Shown here: one piece after another, positions 15,647 through 24,430 of the stretch | Position numbering within the stretch: position 1 is the first letter of the stretch | Layout: each line of letters opens with the position of its first letter | DNA from: Sphaerobacteraceae bacterium | GTDB taxonomy: Bacteria > Chloroflexota > Chloroflexia > Thermomicrobiales > Thermomicrobiaceae | Length of the DNA stretch: 42,827 nt | NCBI GenBank assembly: GCA_007695115.1 | Contig: REEK01000099.1 | Location: forward strand, 1-42,827 | Reading direction: 5' to 3' | Notes under the pieces: model-generated | Database searches by the model: none | The model's input: the letters and a program-made list of their open reading frames with translations, nothing else | Told to the model about the DNA's origin: nothing | Program-made: the position numbers and the translations under genes

Positions 15647-17284
15647 TTGAATCGATCGGCCACGCATCTTGCCAACGTAGTAAACGGCGCTCCACGATGG
15701 AAGCTTGTCGCCGTGTTCTGGGTTGGCCTGATTCTTCTCTATGTCCCCCCACTGATCTATCTCGTTACCACCGGAAGTGATCCCCACAATCTGGTTGCGC
15801 ACGCGTTGATACTTTTCGGTGCGCTTGTATCTACCGTCGTACCACTCTGGGTAGCGCGAGTTCGGCTGCCCTACTATTCCGGGAGTGACCAATTACTCGT
15901 CCGGGAATCACGAGGCTGGTATCTGATCGCGCTGGCCGGACTGCTGATGCTCGCGGCGCGGAGCATCTATGCGTGGCATGACCTGGTTCTGTCCAGTCCG
16001 GATTCTCATGTTCCAATCGCATATGCGCTGACCAGGTTGTCGTTTCTCACGCTCTTTCTGGGACTCATCCTGCTACCGTGGTCGGTCAGGCGGATTCGCC
16101 CCGGCTCTGCGTTGCTGAGCCTTGCGATCGTGGTTGTGGCCACCGGAACACTGTTCTGGCCAATTCTGATCGGCCCGGCGATCGCCGGAGAGCTTGACGT
16201 GCGTATCGGGACGCTTCAACTTTCAAACTATCTTGGCCTGATGTTCATTCTCACGCTGACCATGGGCTGGATCGTGTTGAGCGATCTGCGAGAAGATCTC
16301 CTGCCCAGCGCGCTCGCGTTCCTCACCGCAGTCGTGGTGCAGGTGGTGGTTCAGGCCGGCAATCTGGCGGTGCTGTTGTCATCGATCTCGCCGATGGCCG
16401 AGAGTCTCGGAGCACTACTGACTCATGCCGGGCTGACCGCTTCGTTTCTGCTCATCGGATTGGCTGGCCTGCTTCGAGTGGGGTCGATACCGCGAACATC
16501 GAGTGGTTCTACTACTGATGAACTCGGGCGTGATCTCGGCACGATCCCATCCTGGCAGATGATCATGCCGTACCCGTTGCTGATTGCACTGCTGGTAGTC
16601 CGCGTCAGCATGGAGGTCTTCGAGTGGCAGGAGCAATACCGGTCCGGCATGGTCTATGGAATCTCGGCGGTCGTGGTTCTGATTCTGATCTGGCAATTCC
16701 CCATGCTGCGGTACAACCAGGACCTGCACAACCGACTGGCTGAGTCGGCGATACGCGATGGATTGACCAATATTTATACACACCGGGCGCTTCATGATCT
16801 GTTGCATGTTGAGGTACATCGGGCCAGGCGCGCAGGAAGTCCGCTGGCTATCCTGTTCATGGATATCGATCATTTCAAGAACTTCAATGACACCTACGGC
16901 CACAGGATTGGCGACAGAGTGCTTCAGCGGGTTTCCGAGACTCTGGTCGACGAAGTTCGAGCTGGCGACTTCGTCGGTCGGTACGGTGGCGAAGAGTTCA
17001 TGGTAATCGCTCCGAATATCGACTACGAAGATACGGTAAGTCTCGCCCATCGGCTACGATCGGCGATTGAGAACAACACGGTCATGAAGGGCGATTCGGA
17101 GCTCCCGATCACCGTGAGTGTCGGTGTCGCCTGTTTTCCTACTGACGCTGCCACCCCGCTGGATCTGATCGATCGCGCTGACAAGGCAATGTACCGTGCC
17201 AAGCAATCGGGCCGGAACTCCGTGGTAGTTTCCGCTGAACCGAAGCATGAACGAGCAATCATTGATCTTGCAGCGGGAAGTTGA
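15647..17284 (+). CDS. Membrane diguanylate cyclase (GGDEF)
   Basis: 545 residues from TTG 15647, preceded by GGAG with ten bases of spacing. The N-terminal two thirds form about ten hydrophobic segments (first about 20-42), an integral membrane sensor. The C-terminal GGDEF domain (about 370-535) has the metal-binding MDIDHFKNFND and the catalytic loop GGEEF (residues 447-451, bases 16985-16999). The inhibitory RxxD site RAGD lies five residues before that loop. It should make cyclic di-GMP with product feedback. YRAKQSGRN closes the domain. A decayed relative lies directly downstream. The signal sensed by the membrane part is unknown. Confidence 0.92.
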   Translation: MNRSATHLANVVNGAPRWKLVAVFWVGLILLYVPPLIYLVTTGSDPHNLVAHALILFGALVSTVVPLWVARVRLPYYSGSDQLLVRESRGWYLIALAGLLMLAARSIYAWHDLVLSSPDSHVPIAYALTRLSFLTLFLGLILLPWSVRRIRPGSALLSLAIVVVATGTLFWPILIGPAIAGELDVRIGTLQLSNYLGLMFILTLTMGWIVLSDLREDLLPSALAFLTAVVVQVVVQAGNLAVLLSSISPMAESLGALLTHAGLTASFLLIGLAGLLRVGSIPRTSSGSTTDELGRDLGTIPSWQMIMPYPLLIALLVVRVSMEVFEWQEQYRSGMVYGISAVVVLILIWQFPMLRYNQDLHNRLAESAIRDGLTNIYTHRALHDLLHVEVHRARRAGSPLAILFMDIDHFKNFNDTYGHRIGDRVLQRVSETLVDEVRAGDFVGRYGGEEFMVIAPNIDYEDTVSLAHRLRSAIENNTVMKGDSELPITVSVGVACFPTDAATPLDLIDRADKAMYRAKQSGRNSVVVSAEPKHERAIIDLAAGS

Positions 17285-17304
17285 TTGCTTTGCGCAAATC
17301 AACT
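17279..17304 (+). terminator. Weak hairpin overlapping the cyclase stop codon
   Basis: AGTTGATT (17279-17286) pairs with AATCAACT (17297-17304) around a ten-base loop. A T tract is lacking (GCCGTTTCC follows). It may be a terminator or a duplication scar. Confidence 0.3.
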
Positions 17305-17442
17305 GCCGTTTCCTGAGGGCTAACGTCTTGAAGACGTAGAGGGATCTGGAGTCCAGGTACGTGGAGCTTCTTGTAATCCGCGCTGCGGAACGACTCCGTA
17401 GTGCAAGGAGACGGCTCGTTGTCGCGATTTTCGCACTCGGTC

Positions 17443-17840
17443 GCAATTTCTGCTGGCCTCGCGTGGAATCTATACCTGGCATGACCCTGGTCGCGGCAGC
17501 GCAGAGCTGCTTATCCCGGTCGGTGACACGATAGCTGGCGCGTCATGACCTGCTTCAGGCTGAAGTTGAGCGATGGCGGTGTTCTGGCCGTCCGCTGACT
17601 TTTCTGCTCATGGACATCGATCACTGCAAGCGCTTCAACGATACCTGCGGCCACAAGGCTGGCGACGATCTGGTTGGGCTCACGATCAGTATCGGCATGA
17701 CCAATCTTCGGGATCACTCTTTCAACGCCGAGGTGCTCATCGAGTTCGCTGATCAGGCGATGCACCGTGCAAAACAGTCCGGCCGGAATCGCACGGTCAT
17801 CTGGTCCGAGTTCGTCAACGCGCAACCAGTGCCAGGCTAA
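17443..17840 (+). pseudogene. Decayed copy of the diguanylate cyclase
   Basis: This stretch is a remnant of a gene like the intact cyclase just upstream. At about 17450-17490 one frame reads LLASRGIYTWHD, matching LMLAARSIYAWHD of the cyclase's membrane part. After an in-frame TAG at 17532, the frame to 17840 reads HDLLQAEVERWR, MDIDHCKRFNDTCGH, then jumps from KAGDDL to LTISIGMT and ends with MHRAKQSGRN. The missing piece, roughly 55 codons in frame, includes the whole GGEEF loop, and most of the membrane region is also lost. The last part (17610-17840) is still an open frame, but its product could not be a cyclase. Confidence 0.8.
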
Positions 17841-17871
17841 TTCCGGCCAGTCTCTCCGGAGTTGCTATCCG

Positions 17872-18831
17872 TTAGTTCTTCATGCGTGCCGGGATGAGCA
17901 TCAGCGGACGCTCGGATTCGTGCAGTACCCGTTCGGCAACTGAGCCGAGGACGAATCGATCCAGACCGGAGCGACCGTGCGTGCTCATCGCAATCATGTC
18001 TGCATTACGTTCCTCGGCTGCCTTGATAATCTGTTCCGCCGGAGAGCCTTCCCGTACCTCATAAGTAGCCGAGGTACCTTTCTCACTTACTTTCCTGGAC
18101 AGCCACTTCATGTACTCCTCAGCCTGAGCTTTGTTGGCGTATCGCGGTGTCTCGATCACGTAGATCAGGTCCATCTGCGTTTTTCCGCCACCGAAGTGCT
18201 TGTCGACGATCGGGATTGAGCGTTCAGCAAAGGCTGATCCGTCAACCGGCAGCAGAATGTTCCCGATCGGCTCCAATTCGCCAGCTCCGGTCGAGTCTCG
18301 CTTAGCTCGGACGACGAACACCGGGTTTTGAGCCGCCTGAACCACGCGAGCGGCGACGCTGCCGATAAGTGCGCGACCGAGTCCGGAGCGCCCATGGCTG
18401 GCAAGGAGGATCACCGAATCGTTTCGGAGCTCAGCTGCCTCCAGAATTCGTTCGGCTGGCTTCCCGTACCTGACAACCTTCTCGACCTGTACGTTGTCAA
18501 AGGTGTCCGCAATTGTATTGAGGTAGCGTTCGGCGTCCGCCGTTTCGGATGCGATGTCCTCCACTTGCCTGGCGGATGGCTGGTTGCTACTCCAACCGCT
18601 CCATGAACCATATGGGCTGTCCGGAGCGGCATTGCCCGATGGCCGCTGGAGGTCTTCCGCAGCGGTTCCGGGTTCCGGGTTCCGGACATAGCTACCCAGG
18701 CTCGCCGGTACATCGAGTACTGAAAGTAGTGTGACACCGGCTCCGAACTGTTTTGCCAGCGTTCGAGCCAGCGGAAGCGCTGACTCGGCGATTGCCGATT
18801 GATCGAGTGGGACGATGATTCGAGCTGCCAT
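17872..18831 (-). CDS. Tandem universal stress protein
   Basis: 319 residues made of two Usp domains (about 1-155 and 170-319). Each ends with the ATP-binding signature G-x2-G-x9-G(S): SHGRSGLGRALIGSVA and THGRSGLDRFVLGSVAERV. IIVPLDQS and ILLPVDGS open the two domains. The sequences suggest ATP-binding Usp proteins, cytosolic, related to stress survival. The gene lies 64 bases downstream of a paralogous membrane protein gene and may share its transcript. A second tandem Usp is encoded at 35371-36384. Confidence 0.93.
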   Translation of the reverse strand: MAARIIVPLDQSAIAESALPLARTLAKQFGAGVTLLSVLDVPASLGSYVRNPEPGTAAEDLQRPSGNAAPDSPYGSWSGWSSNQPSARQVEDIASETADAERYLNTIADTFDNVQVEKVVRYGKPAERILEAAELRNDSVILLASHGRSGLGRALIGSVAARVVQAAQNPVFVVRAKRDSTGAGELEPIGNILLPVDGSAFAERSIPIVDKHFGGGKTQMDLIYVIETPRYANKAQAEEYMKWLSRKVSEKGTSATYEVREGSPAEQIIKAAEERNADMIAMSTHGRSGLDRFVLGSVAERVLHESERPLMLIPARMKN

Positions 18832-18895
18832 CTGTCTGATCCTTTCAAATGAATTCGCGATTCTGCGGGAGTCGATCGCTGAGATCGACCTGCCC

Positions 18896-19540
18896 TCATG
18901 CGGTTTCTGCAGACTGCTCCTTCACTGTTGCCGGGCGGCTTGTAACTCGTTTTGACGTGAGAATATCTGGCATGTTCTTCACTTTGCGGGTGTGGATGCG
19001 TAGACCGACTACTACGTTTACCAGTACATTTGTGAAGATCAGCGTCAGGACAATGAGCGCCACGCCCCCGCTGACGAACTCCCAGACGATGATGTTCACT
19101 CCAGCGAGTAGCAGCAGGATTCCGGAGTAGAAGGTGATGATCGACGCTCGGTGGAAGGAATCCCAACCTTCATACAGCCAGACGATCCATTGTTTGTGAT
19201 CAGTCACTCCATGAATCTCACTGGACATCCGGTCGCTTGTCATGAATGGCAGATAGTTGTGCGATTGAGCGTTCACGGCGAAAATGATCGACGAAATAAA
19301 TACCAGGGTGCTGGCGAGAAAGATGATGATGGAGAGGACCACCCTTAGCGGCAACGTCTCTGCCGAGTCTGGGCGAATGATCAACTGGACTGCGATTGTG
19401 ACGGCAAAACCGGCCAGCACGGTCGTCAGCAGCGGGAAAGACGTTCCGCTGACTTCGGGCAAATTTGGTTCGCCGACGGCATCAGCAAGGTCCAGTTCCG
19501 CTGTCCCCGAATCTGAACTCTGCATTTGATCTGTCGCCAT
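18896..19540 (-). CDS. Four-segment membrane protein, unknown (paralogue of 19727-20395)
   Basis: About 214 residues from ATG 19540, which follows GGAG by seven bases (a GTG at 19567 has no ribosome site). An acidic N-terminus is followed by four hydrophobic segments (about 33-55, 62-85, 132-155 and 158-185) and a basic tail. The segment EVSGTSFPLLTTVLAGFAV is almost repeated in the divergent neighbour, and NAQSHNYLPF and WEFxxGxxAL are also shared. No family is recognised. The pair is likely the product of an old duplication, or of divergent transcription of partner subunits. Confidence 0.75.
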   Translation of the reverse strand: MATDQMQSSDSGTAELDLADAVGEPNLPEVSGTSFPLLTTVLAGFAVTIAVQLIIRPDSAETLPLRVVLSIIIFLASTLVFISSIIFAVNAQSHNYLPFMTSDRMSSEIHGVTDHKQWIVWLYEGWDSFHRASIITFYSGILLLLAGVNIIVWEFVSGGVALIVLTLIFTNVLVNVVVGLRIHTRKVKNMPDILTSKRVTSRPATVKEQSAETA

Positions 19541-19726
19541 TGCGTATCTCCACCAGATCGTGATCACAACAACGTGCTACTGCTATTGTTCGGTATCATC
19601 CGTATCAGCGATGTTTCGGCCATACCAGCGGTGTTGCATGAACGCGACAAACTTCCGTCAGCGTTGGCAGGAACATCGAGCGATGCTAGTGTTCTGAAAC
19701 TCGCCGAGCGAATTGGGCAATGGGCT

Positions 19727-20395
19727 ATGGCAGAAGCAAACACAGAATCCGAGAACCATTCGGTGAGCGACAGGCCGAGGCCGATCTTTCGTGAGGCGCC
19801 GGATTCTGCGAATGGCCCCGAGGTTGCTGGAACGTCGTTTCCGCTGCTGTCTACGGTGCTCGCCGGGTTTGCAATAACCATCGCCGTCCAGGTGATCCTG
19901 CACCCGGTGATCGAGGACCCCTCGTCAAGAGTTGTCATCGCACTGATTGCATTTCTTCTGGGAACACTGATGTTCGTGTCGTCGATCGGATTTGCGCTGA
20001 ATGCGCAGGCGAACAACTACCTGCCGTTTCTGGACCTTGGACCGACCGCCGCGCGACTGATGAACGTCGAAGACCATAGTTCCTGGATCCGTCGCATGGT
20101 CCAGCGCTGGGCGATCTATTTCGCGGCTTCTCTGTTGACGTTCTATGTTGGCATCGCGCTCCTGCTAGCCGGGCTCAATCTGGTTGTCTGGGAGTTCGCC
20201 GGGGGGTGGATCGCACTGGTTCTGCTTGCTGCGATTCTGCTCAACCTGATGGTTGTTATCTATTTGCAGCGCAACATCGACCGGTTCGGCAGTGAACCCG
20301 ATGCCCTTTCCCAGGCCGGCCTGCGGCAGGACGACGACAACGAATTAGCGAATAACACCGATACAACGCAACCTACGCGAGGCACCGATACCTGA
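19727..20395 (+). CDS. Four-segment membrane protein, unknown (paralogue of 18896-19540)
   Basis: About 222 residues from ATG 19727. The frame opens further upstream at 19526, but that would overlap the divergent gene, and the similarity to the paralogue begins after this ATG. No strong ribosome site precedes it, so the start is uncertain. Shared marks are EVAGTSFPLLSTVLAGFAI, NAQANNYLPF and VVWEFAGGWIAL. Four hydrophobic segments and a polar C-terminal tail are seen. The stop is immediately followed by the TPR gene (start 13 bases later), so the two are probably coupled. Confidence 0.72.
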   Translation: MAEANTESENHSVSDRPRPIFREAPDSANGPEVAGTSFPLLSTVLAGFAITIAVQVILHPVIEDPSSRVVIALIAFLLGTLMFVSSIGFALNAQANNYLPFLDLGPTAARLMNVEDHSSWIRRMVQRWAIYFAASLLTFYVGIALLLAGLNLVVWEFAGGWIALVLLAAILLNLMVVIYLQRNIDRFGSEPDALSQAGLRQDDDNELANNTDTTQPTRGTDT

Positions 20396-20408
20396 AATGG
20401 AGCACGAC

Positions 20409-22067
20409 ATGGATGAATACTTTGACCTCGGTACGCATTCTTTTCCGATCACCACCTCATCCCCGATGGCGCAGGTCTGGTTCGATCGTGGGCTGATCTG
20501 GATGTACGGGTTCAACCATCGAGAGGCGGTGACCTGTTTCGAGCACGCCGTGGCCGAGGATCCGGATTGCCCGATGGCGTACTGGGGCATCGCCATGGCA
20601 GCAGGTCCGAATTACAACAAGCAGTGGGAGCGTTTCGACGAGCGAGAACTCCATGCCGCGTTCAGGCGAACCTTCGACGAATCGCAGACGGCGCTGAGTT
20701 CACGGGGCAGGGCATCGGACAAGGAAGAAGCGATTATCGAGTGCCTGCGGGTCCGGTATCCGGCACAGACCCCGGTCGAGGACTTCCAGAAGCTCTACGA
20801 TGACTACGCCGATGCGATGCGAGCGGTCTATCAGCAGTTTCCCGACGACCTGGACGTTGTGGCGCTCTTCGCAGATGCGCTGATGTGCCGGACTCCGTGG
20901 CTTCTGTGGGATCTGGAAACCGGCGCAGTGAATCCGGAGAGCAGCACGCTCGAAGCGGCGCAGGTACTTGAACGAGCACTGGATACTCCGGAAGGGCAGG
21001 TGCATCCCGGCGTAGTACACATGTACATCCACCTGATGGAGATGTCCCCACATCCGGAGAAGGCGCTGAAGGCTGGGGACTGGTTGCGCGGGCTGGTGCC
21101 CGATGCCGGTCATCTGGAGCACATGCCGACGCACATCGATGTGCTCTGTGGCGATTATCAGAACGTCGTTTCCTCGAACCATGACGCGATCGTGGCCGAT
21201 CGCAAGTACGTTGCGATCCACGGGACCGAGAACTACTACACCATCTACCGGGTGCATAATTACCACTTCAAGATTTACGGGGCGATGTTCCTGGGGCAAT
21301 ATCAGGTCGCCATGGATACCGTTGATGAGATGGAATCGACGATTCCTGAGGCACTGCTCCGGTGGGAGTCACCACCGATGGCGGACTGGCTCGAACCGTT
21401 TCTGGCGATCCGCTGGCATGTGCTGGTGCGGTTTGGCCGTTGGCAGGAGATTATCGAGGCACCCGCGCCCGAGGATCAGGAACTGTACTGCGTGACCGCC
21501 GCCACGGCGCACTACGCGAAAACGATTGCCTATGCCGCGACAGGACATATCCTCGAAGCCCAGGAGCAGAAGCGACTGTTTCAGGAAATGGTCGGCTGGG
21601 TGCCGGACACACGCTATCTGCACAACAACCGCTACCTCGATATTTTGCGGATTGCCGACGCGATGACCGATGGGGAGCTCGAATATCGGAAGGGGAACTT
21701 CGATTCCGCGTTCCACTACCTCGGTCGTGCTGTCGCCATGGAAGACGGCCTCGAGTATGACGAGCCGTGGTCGTGGATGCAGCCGACCCGACACGCCCTG
21801 GGTGCGCTCTTGCTGGAGCAGAACCGCGTTGCTGAGGCAGCCGAGGTCTACCGGCAGGATCTCGGGTTCGATCCATCAGTGCCGCGTGCCTACTGGCATC
21901 CCGACAACGTCTGGGCATTGCATGGCTACCATGAGTGTCTGACGAAACTGGGGCGGACTGACGAGGCGGATATCATCCGGCAACGCCTGGACCTGGCGAT
22001 GGCCAGAACTGATCTGCCAGTGGCCGCGTCATGCGCCTGTCGAACCGGCGCGGTGGCAGCGGATTAA
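20409..22067 (+). CDS. TPR-repeat protein
   Basis: 552 residues from ATG 20409, which follows GGAG by six bases; an ATG at 20397 is possible. Helical repeats of TPR type are seen, beginning with MAQVWFDRGLIWMYGFNHREA and the classic AVAEDPDCPMAYWG, and returning near the C-terminus (ALLLEQNRVAEAAEVYRQDL). A conserved-looking histidine-rich centre, HMYIHLMEMSPHPEKAL with GHLEHMPTHIDVL, is typical of a widespread bacterial TPR group of unknown function. No signal peptide is seen, so it is likely cytosolic. It follows the membrane protein gene closely. Confidence 0.82.
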   Translation: MDEYFDLGTHSFPITTSSPMAQVWFDRGLIWMYGFNHREAVTCFEHAVAEDPDCPMAYWGIAMAAGPNYNKQWERFDERELHAAFRRTFDESQTALSSRGRASDKEEAIIECLRVRYPAQTPVEDFQKLYDDYADAMRAVYQQFPDDLDVVALFADALMCRTPWLLWDLETGAVNPESSTLEAAQVLERALDTPEGQVHPGVVHMYIHLMEMSPHPEKALKAGDWLRGLVPDAGHLEHMPTHIDVLCGDYQNVVSSNHDAIVADRKYVAIHGTENYYTIYRVHNYHFKIYGAMFLGQYQVAMDTVDEMESTIPEALLRWESPPMADWLEPFLAIRWHVLVRFGRWQEIIEAPAPEDQELYCVTAATAHYAKTIAYAATGHILEAQEQKRLFQEMVGWVPDTRYLHNNRYLDILRIADAMTDGELEYRKGNFDSAFHYLGRAVAMEDGLEYDEPWSWMQPTRHALGALLLEQNRVAEAAEVYRQDLGFDPSVPRAYWHPDNVWALHGYHECLTKLGRTDEADIIRQRLDLAMARTDLPVAASCACRTGAVAAD

Positions 22068-22098
22068 CATCTCGGCGCGCTGTTCAGAGGTTTGAGGA

Positions 22099-22127
22099 AA
22101 CCGGGAGGTCATCTGGACCTCCCGGTT
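22099..22127. terminator. Bidirectional hairpin between convergent genes
   Basis: AACCGGGAGGTC (22099-22110) pairs perfectly with GACCTCCCGGTT (22116-22127) around a five-base loop. It lies between the TPR stop (22067) and the sortase stop (22145). No clear T tract follows on the plus strand; on the minus strand TTTCC follows. Confidence 0.65.
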
Positions 22128-22144
22128 GTCATTGTGTGGACGTG

Positions 22145-23338
22145 TTAGTCGACGAGCGTCGTGTAGGCTACCAGTCGCTGGTCATACATTCCCATGGAGT
22201 GGTCCCAGTTTCCGGCACAGGTAATCAGGTTCATGTTTCGCTCGTCTGATCTGCCGAAGATTTTCGACGTAGGTGCATTGTTGACGTGGAACTGCTCGAT
22301 CTCGGTGACCTGGAAGACCAGCTCTTCCCCGGCCTCAGTGATCACGCTGACTCGATCTCCCGGTGTCAGCTGTCTGAGATTCCAGAAGGCCGCTGGTGCC
22401 CCGCCAGGGCGATCCAGATGCCCGGCAACTGCGGAGTTACCGACTTCACCAGGGCGTGGGCCTTCGTTGAACCAGGAGACGTTGTCCCACCCCACCGGAT
22501 CGGCCATTGCGCCGCCCGGCGTTCGCCCGAGATGCTCGAACGTTGACCGGACTCCGATTCGGTCGATGCGGAGTTCGGCAGGCAGAGCTGGCTGTGGTTC
22601 GGCAACTGGCTCGGGTTCCGGTTCGGGCTCTGAGGCTGGCTCAGGAGCTGGTGCCGGTTCCGGGTCATCCCAGAGATCTTCGTTGTAGAACGGGGTTTCT
22701 CCGTCGGGAGACTTGGGCGAGATGTCGACGCCATCTCGCTCGGCTGCCTCGGCACCGAGTCGCTCGAAGAGAATCTCCCATCCTGCAGGGTTATCCGGAT
22801 GATGCTCGAAGATCGCCCGCTCAGTGAACTGAACCCGGGTACCGTGATGACGGAACTGGGCGCTCAGTGGGTAGCCGAAGATACGCAGGCCACCGTTCTG
22901 GCTCCAGTAATCGTGGAAACGGGCGCTGAGGTTCTGCTGGGTAGCCGGGAAGTAGCGGAGCGAGTCATCCTCCGCATGAGCGTCGAATGGCCAGCGATCG
23001 GCGAGATCCCGATCGTCGCGGGCTTCAGCGCCGAGACGGCGAAGCAGTACCTGATGACCTTCCGGGTTCTCCGGGTGGTGTTCCAGCACGTGCCGCTCGA
23101 AATACTGAACGTCTCGTCCGTCCTGCTCGATAACCGGGGTGAGTGGGTAGCCGAACGTCACGATACCGCCATACTGGTGCCAGAAGTCGAGAAACTCTCC
23201 ACTGACATAGTGTCCGGTGACATCGAAGTAGACGACGTCCGGGTGGTGGTCCGGGCTGTCCTGCGCAGTTACGGAAGCGGCGGGAAGCGTAGCAACGAGG
23301 GCGAGAGCCAGGATCGGAAGAAGCAAGAATCGTTTCAT
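22145..23338 (-). CDS. Class F-like sortase with two FW/GYP repeats
   Basis: 397 residues from ATG 23338 (AGGGG site), with a signal peptide MKRFLLLPILALALVATLPA. Two modules follow (about 43-105 and 138-198), each reading FW/YW-x-Q-x-GG, FGYPL, VQ-x-x-ER, E-HHP-x-NP-x-G and RLGAEA. A Pro-Glu rich spacer (about 226-252) then leads to a sortase domain (255-397). The catalytic triad is visible: H307 in VAGHLDRPGG, C374 in LITCAGNW and R388 in DQRLVAY. Class F is inferred from the compact domain. No LPxTG substrate gene is visible nearby. The substrate and the role of the repeats are unknown. Confidence 0.85.
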   Translation of the reverse strand: MKRFLLLPILALALVATLPAASVTAQDSPDHHPDVVYFDVTGHYVSGEFLDFWHQYGGIVTFGYPLTPVIEQDGRDVQYFERHVLEHHPENPEGHQVLLRRLGAEARDDRDLADRWPFDAHAEDDSLRYFPATQQNLSARFHDYWSQNGGLRIFGYPLSAQFRHHGTRVQFTERAIFEHHPDNPAGWEILFERLGAEAAERDGVDISPKSPDGETPFYNEDLWDDPEPAPAPEPASEPEPEPEPVAEPQPALPAELRIDRIGVRSTFEHLGRTPGGAMADPVGWDNVSWFNEGPRPGEVGNSAVAGHLDRPGGAPAAFWNLRQLTPGDRVSVITEAGEELVFQVTEIEQFHVNNAPTSKIFGRSDERNMNLITCAGNWDHSMGMYDQRLVAYTTLVD

Positions 23339-23923
23339 CAGTGTAGCCCCTGGTTGATCAGTCACGAGAAAAATGTCAGACGGCACACCTGAATCCTGGA
23401 GACGCAGGATGGCACCGCACTATCCAGACTAACCGTAACGTGTCGAGGACGACTGCGCAACACCCGTACCTGGAGTGAAGCAGCGAGGCGTACGTTCACC
23501 CTTGTCTGCATCGCAAATCTGAGAGGAATATCTGTGGCTCAACGCATGGAGTTATGGAAAGCAGTATGCCTTGTGAAGGCAAAAGTTATCCGCATGCTCT
23601 GAAAACGGTCGGATCTAAGGATGACGAGGGCATTCTGAGTGGGGTCGGGAGAAGTCCTCCCGCGAGAACTGTCATCCCGACCGAAGCGGAGGGAACTGAG
23701 TAGTTCCGGCCTGGCCCCTTCCGGAGTAGCGATTCGGCATTGGGCGTCAGAGATCTTTCGACAAGCTCAAGATGACGTGGTGGGAGGCTCAAGATGACGA
23801 ATTCACTATCAAGAGCAGCGGCCCTCACCCCAGCCCTCTCCCAATACTGGGAGAGGGAGAATGCCGTGGACGTTTTCGAATTGGACATGTCATCCGGAGA
23901 GGTGCCGCAGTGATCTGCAGGCG
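23339..23923. other. Gene-free stretch upstream of sortase gene
   Basis: No credible gene was found in 585 bases. The half next to the sortase start (23339-23616) should hold its promoter and contains a small inverted repeat, ATCCTG-gagacg-CAGGAT, at 23393-23410. The other half is a block of dispersed-type repeats, described separately. Confidence 0.6.
23617..23900. repeat. Block of dispersed palindromic repeats
   Basis: The element GTCATCCCGACCGAAGC (from 23671) runs to AGATCTTTCGACAAGCTC and AAGATGACG (to about 23777). Its ends are imperfect inverted repeats (GTCATC on both strands). Extra copies of the end motif occur as AGGATGACGAGG (23618), CAAGATGACGA (23788) and TGTCATCCGGAG (23887). 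A hairpin CGGGAG-aagtc-CTCCCG precedes it, and CCCTCTCCC-aatact-GGGAGAGGG (23834-23857) follows. Both the GTCATCC and CCCTCACCCCAGCCCTCTCCC element types are known from many bacterial genomes as non-coding repeats. They likely came here by insertion of small non-autonomous elements. Confidence 0.7.
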
Positions 23924-24424
23924 CTACGGCTCCTGGACATCCTGGTCCTGCTGCAGCACTTTCTCGGTGAGGCTGTGCTTGTAGGCGATGAGGCGATCGA
24001 GGAGTGCTGGATCGGCCGCGGCACAGATCTGAGCTGCCAGGATGCCGGCGTTCTGGCCACCTCCAATGGCGACGGTGGCAACAGGCACTCCACGAGGCAT
24101 CTGCACAATCGAGAGCAGCGCATCGATGCCGCCGAGGGTTGCCGATGCGGTGTCGACTGGCACACCGATTACCGGGAGTGGCGTGCTAGCGGCGATCATT
24201 CCCGGCAGATGGGCGGCACCTCCGGCACCGGCGATGATCGCTTTCAATCCACGTTCATGGGCTGTTCTGGCGTACTCGGTCATCCGCTCCGGTGTCCGAT
24301 GTGCCGAGAGCACGCGCACTTCGCACGGAACTCCCAGTTCCTGGAGAATGTCGATCGCCGGTTGCAATGTCGGCAGATCTGATGAGCTACCCATGGCGAT
24401 ACCGACCAGTGGTTGTGAGGTCAT
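23924..24424 (-). CDS. purE: N5-carboxyaminoimidazole ribonucleotide mutase
   Basis: 166 residues, the normal length of class I PurE, which converts N5-CAIR to CAIR in purine synthesis. Visible motifs are MGSSSDLPT near the N-terminus, SAHRTPER with the catalytic histidine, [12 protein letters not shown], and [11 protein letters not shown] 24424 lies six bases after the purK stop, so the two are translationally linked. No other pur genes are in the window. Confident assignment. Confidence 0.96.
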   Translation of the reverse strand: MTSQPLVGIAMGSSSDLPTLQPAIDILQELGVPCEVRVLSAHRTPERMTEYARTAHERGLKAIIAGAGGAAHLPGMIAASTPLPVIGVPVDTASATLGGIDALLSIVQMPRGVPVATVAIGGGQNAGILAAQICAAADPALLDRLIAYKHSLTEKVLQQDQDVQEP

Positions 24425-24430
24425 GCTGGA

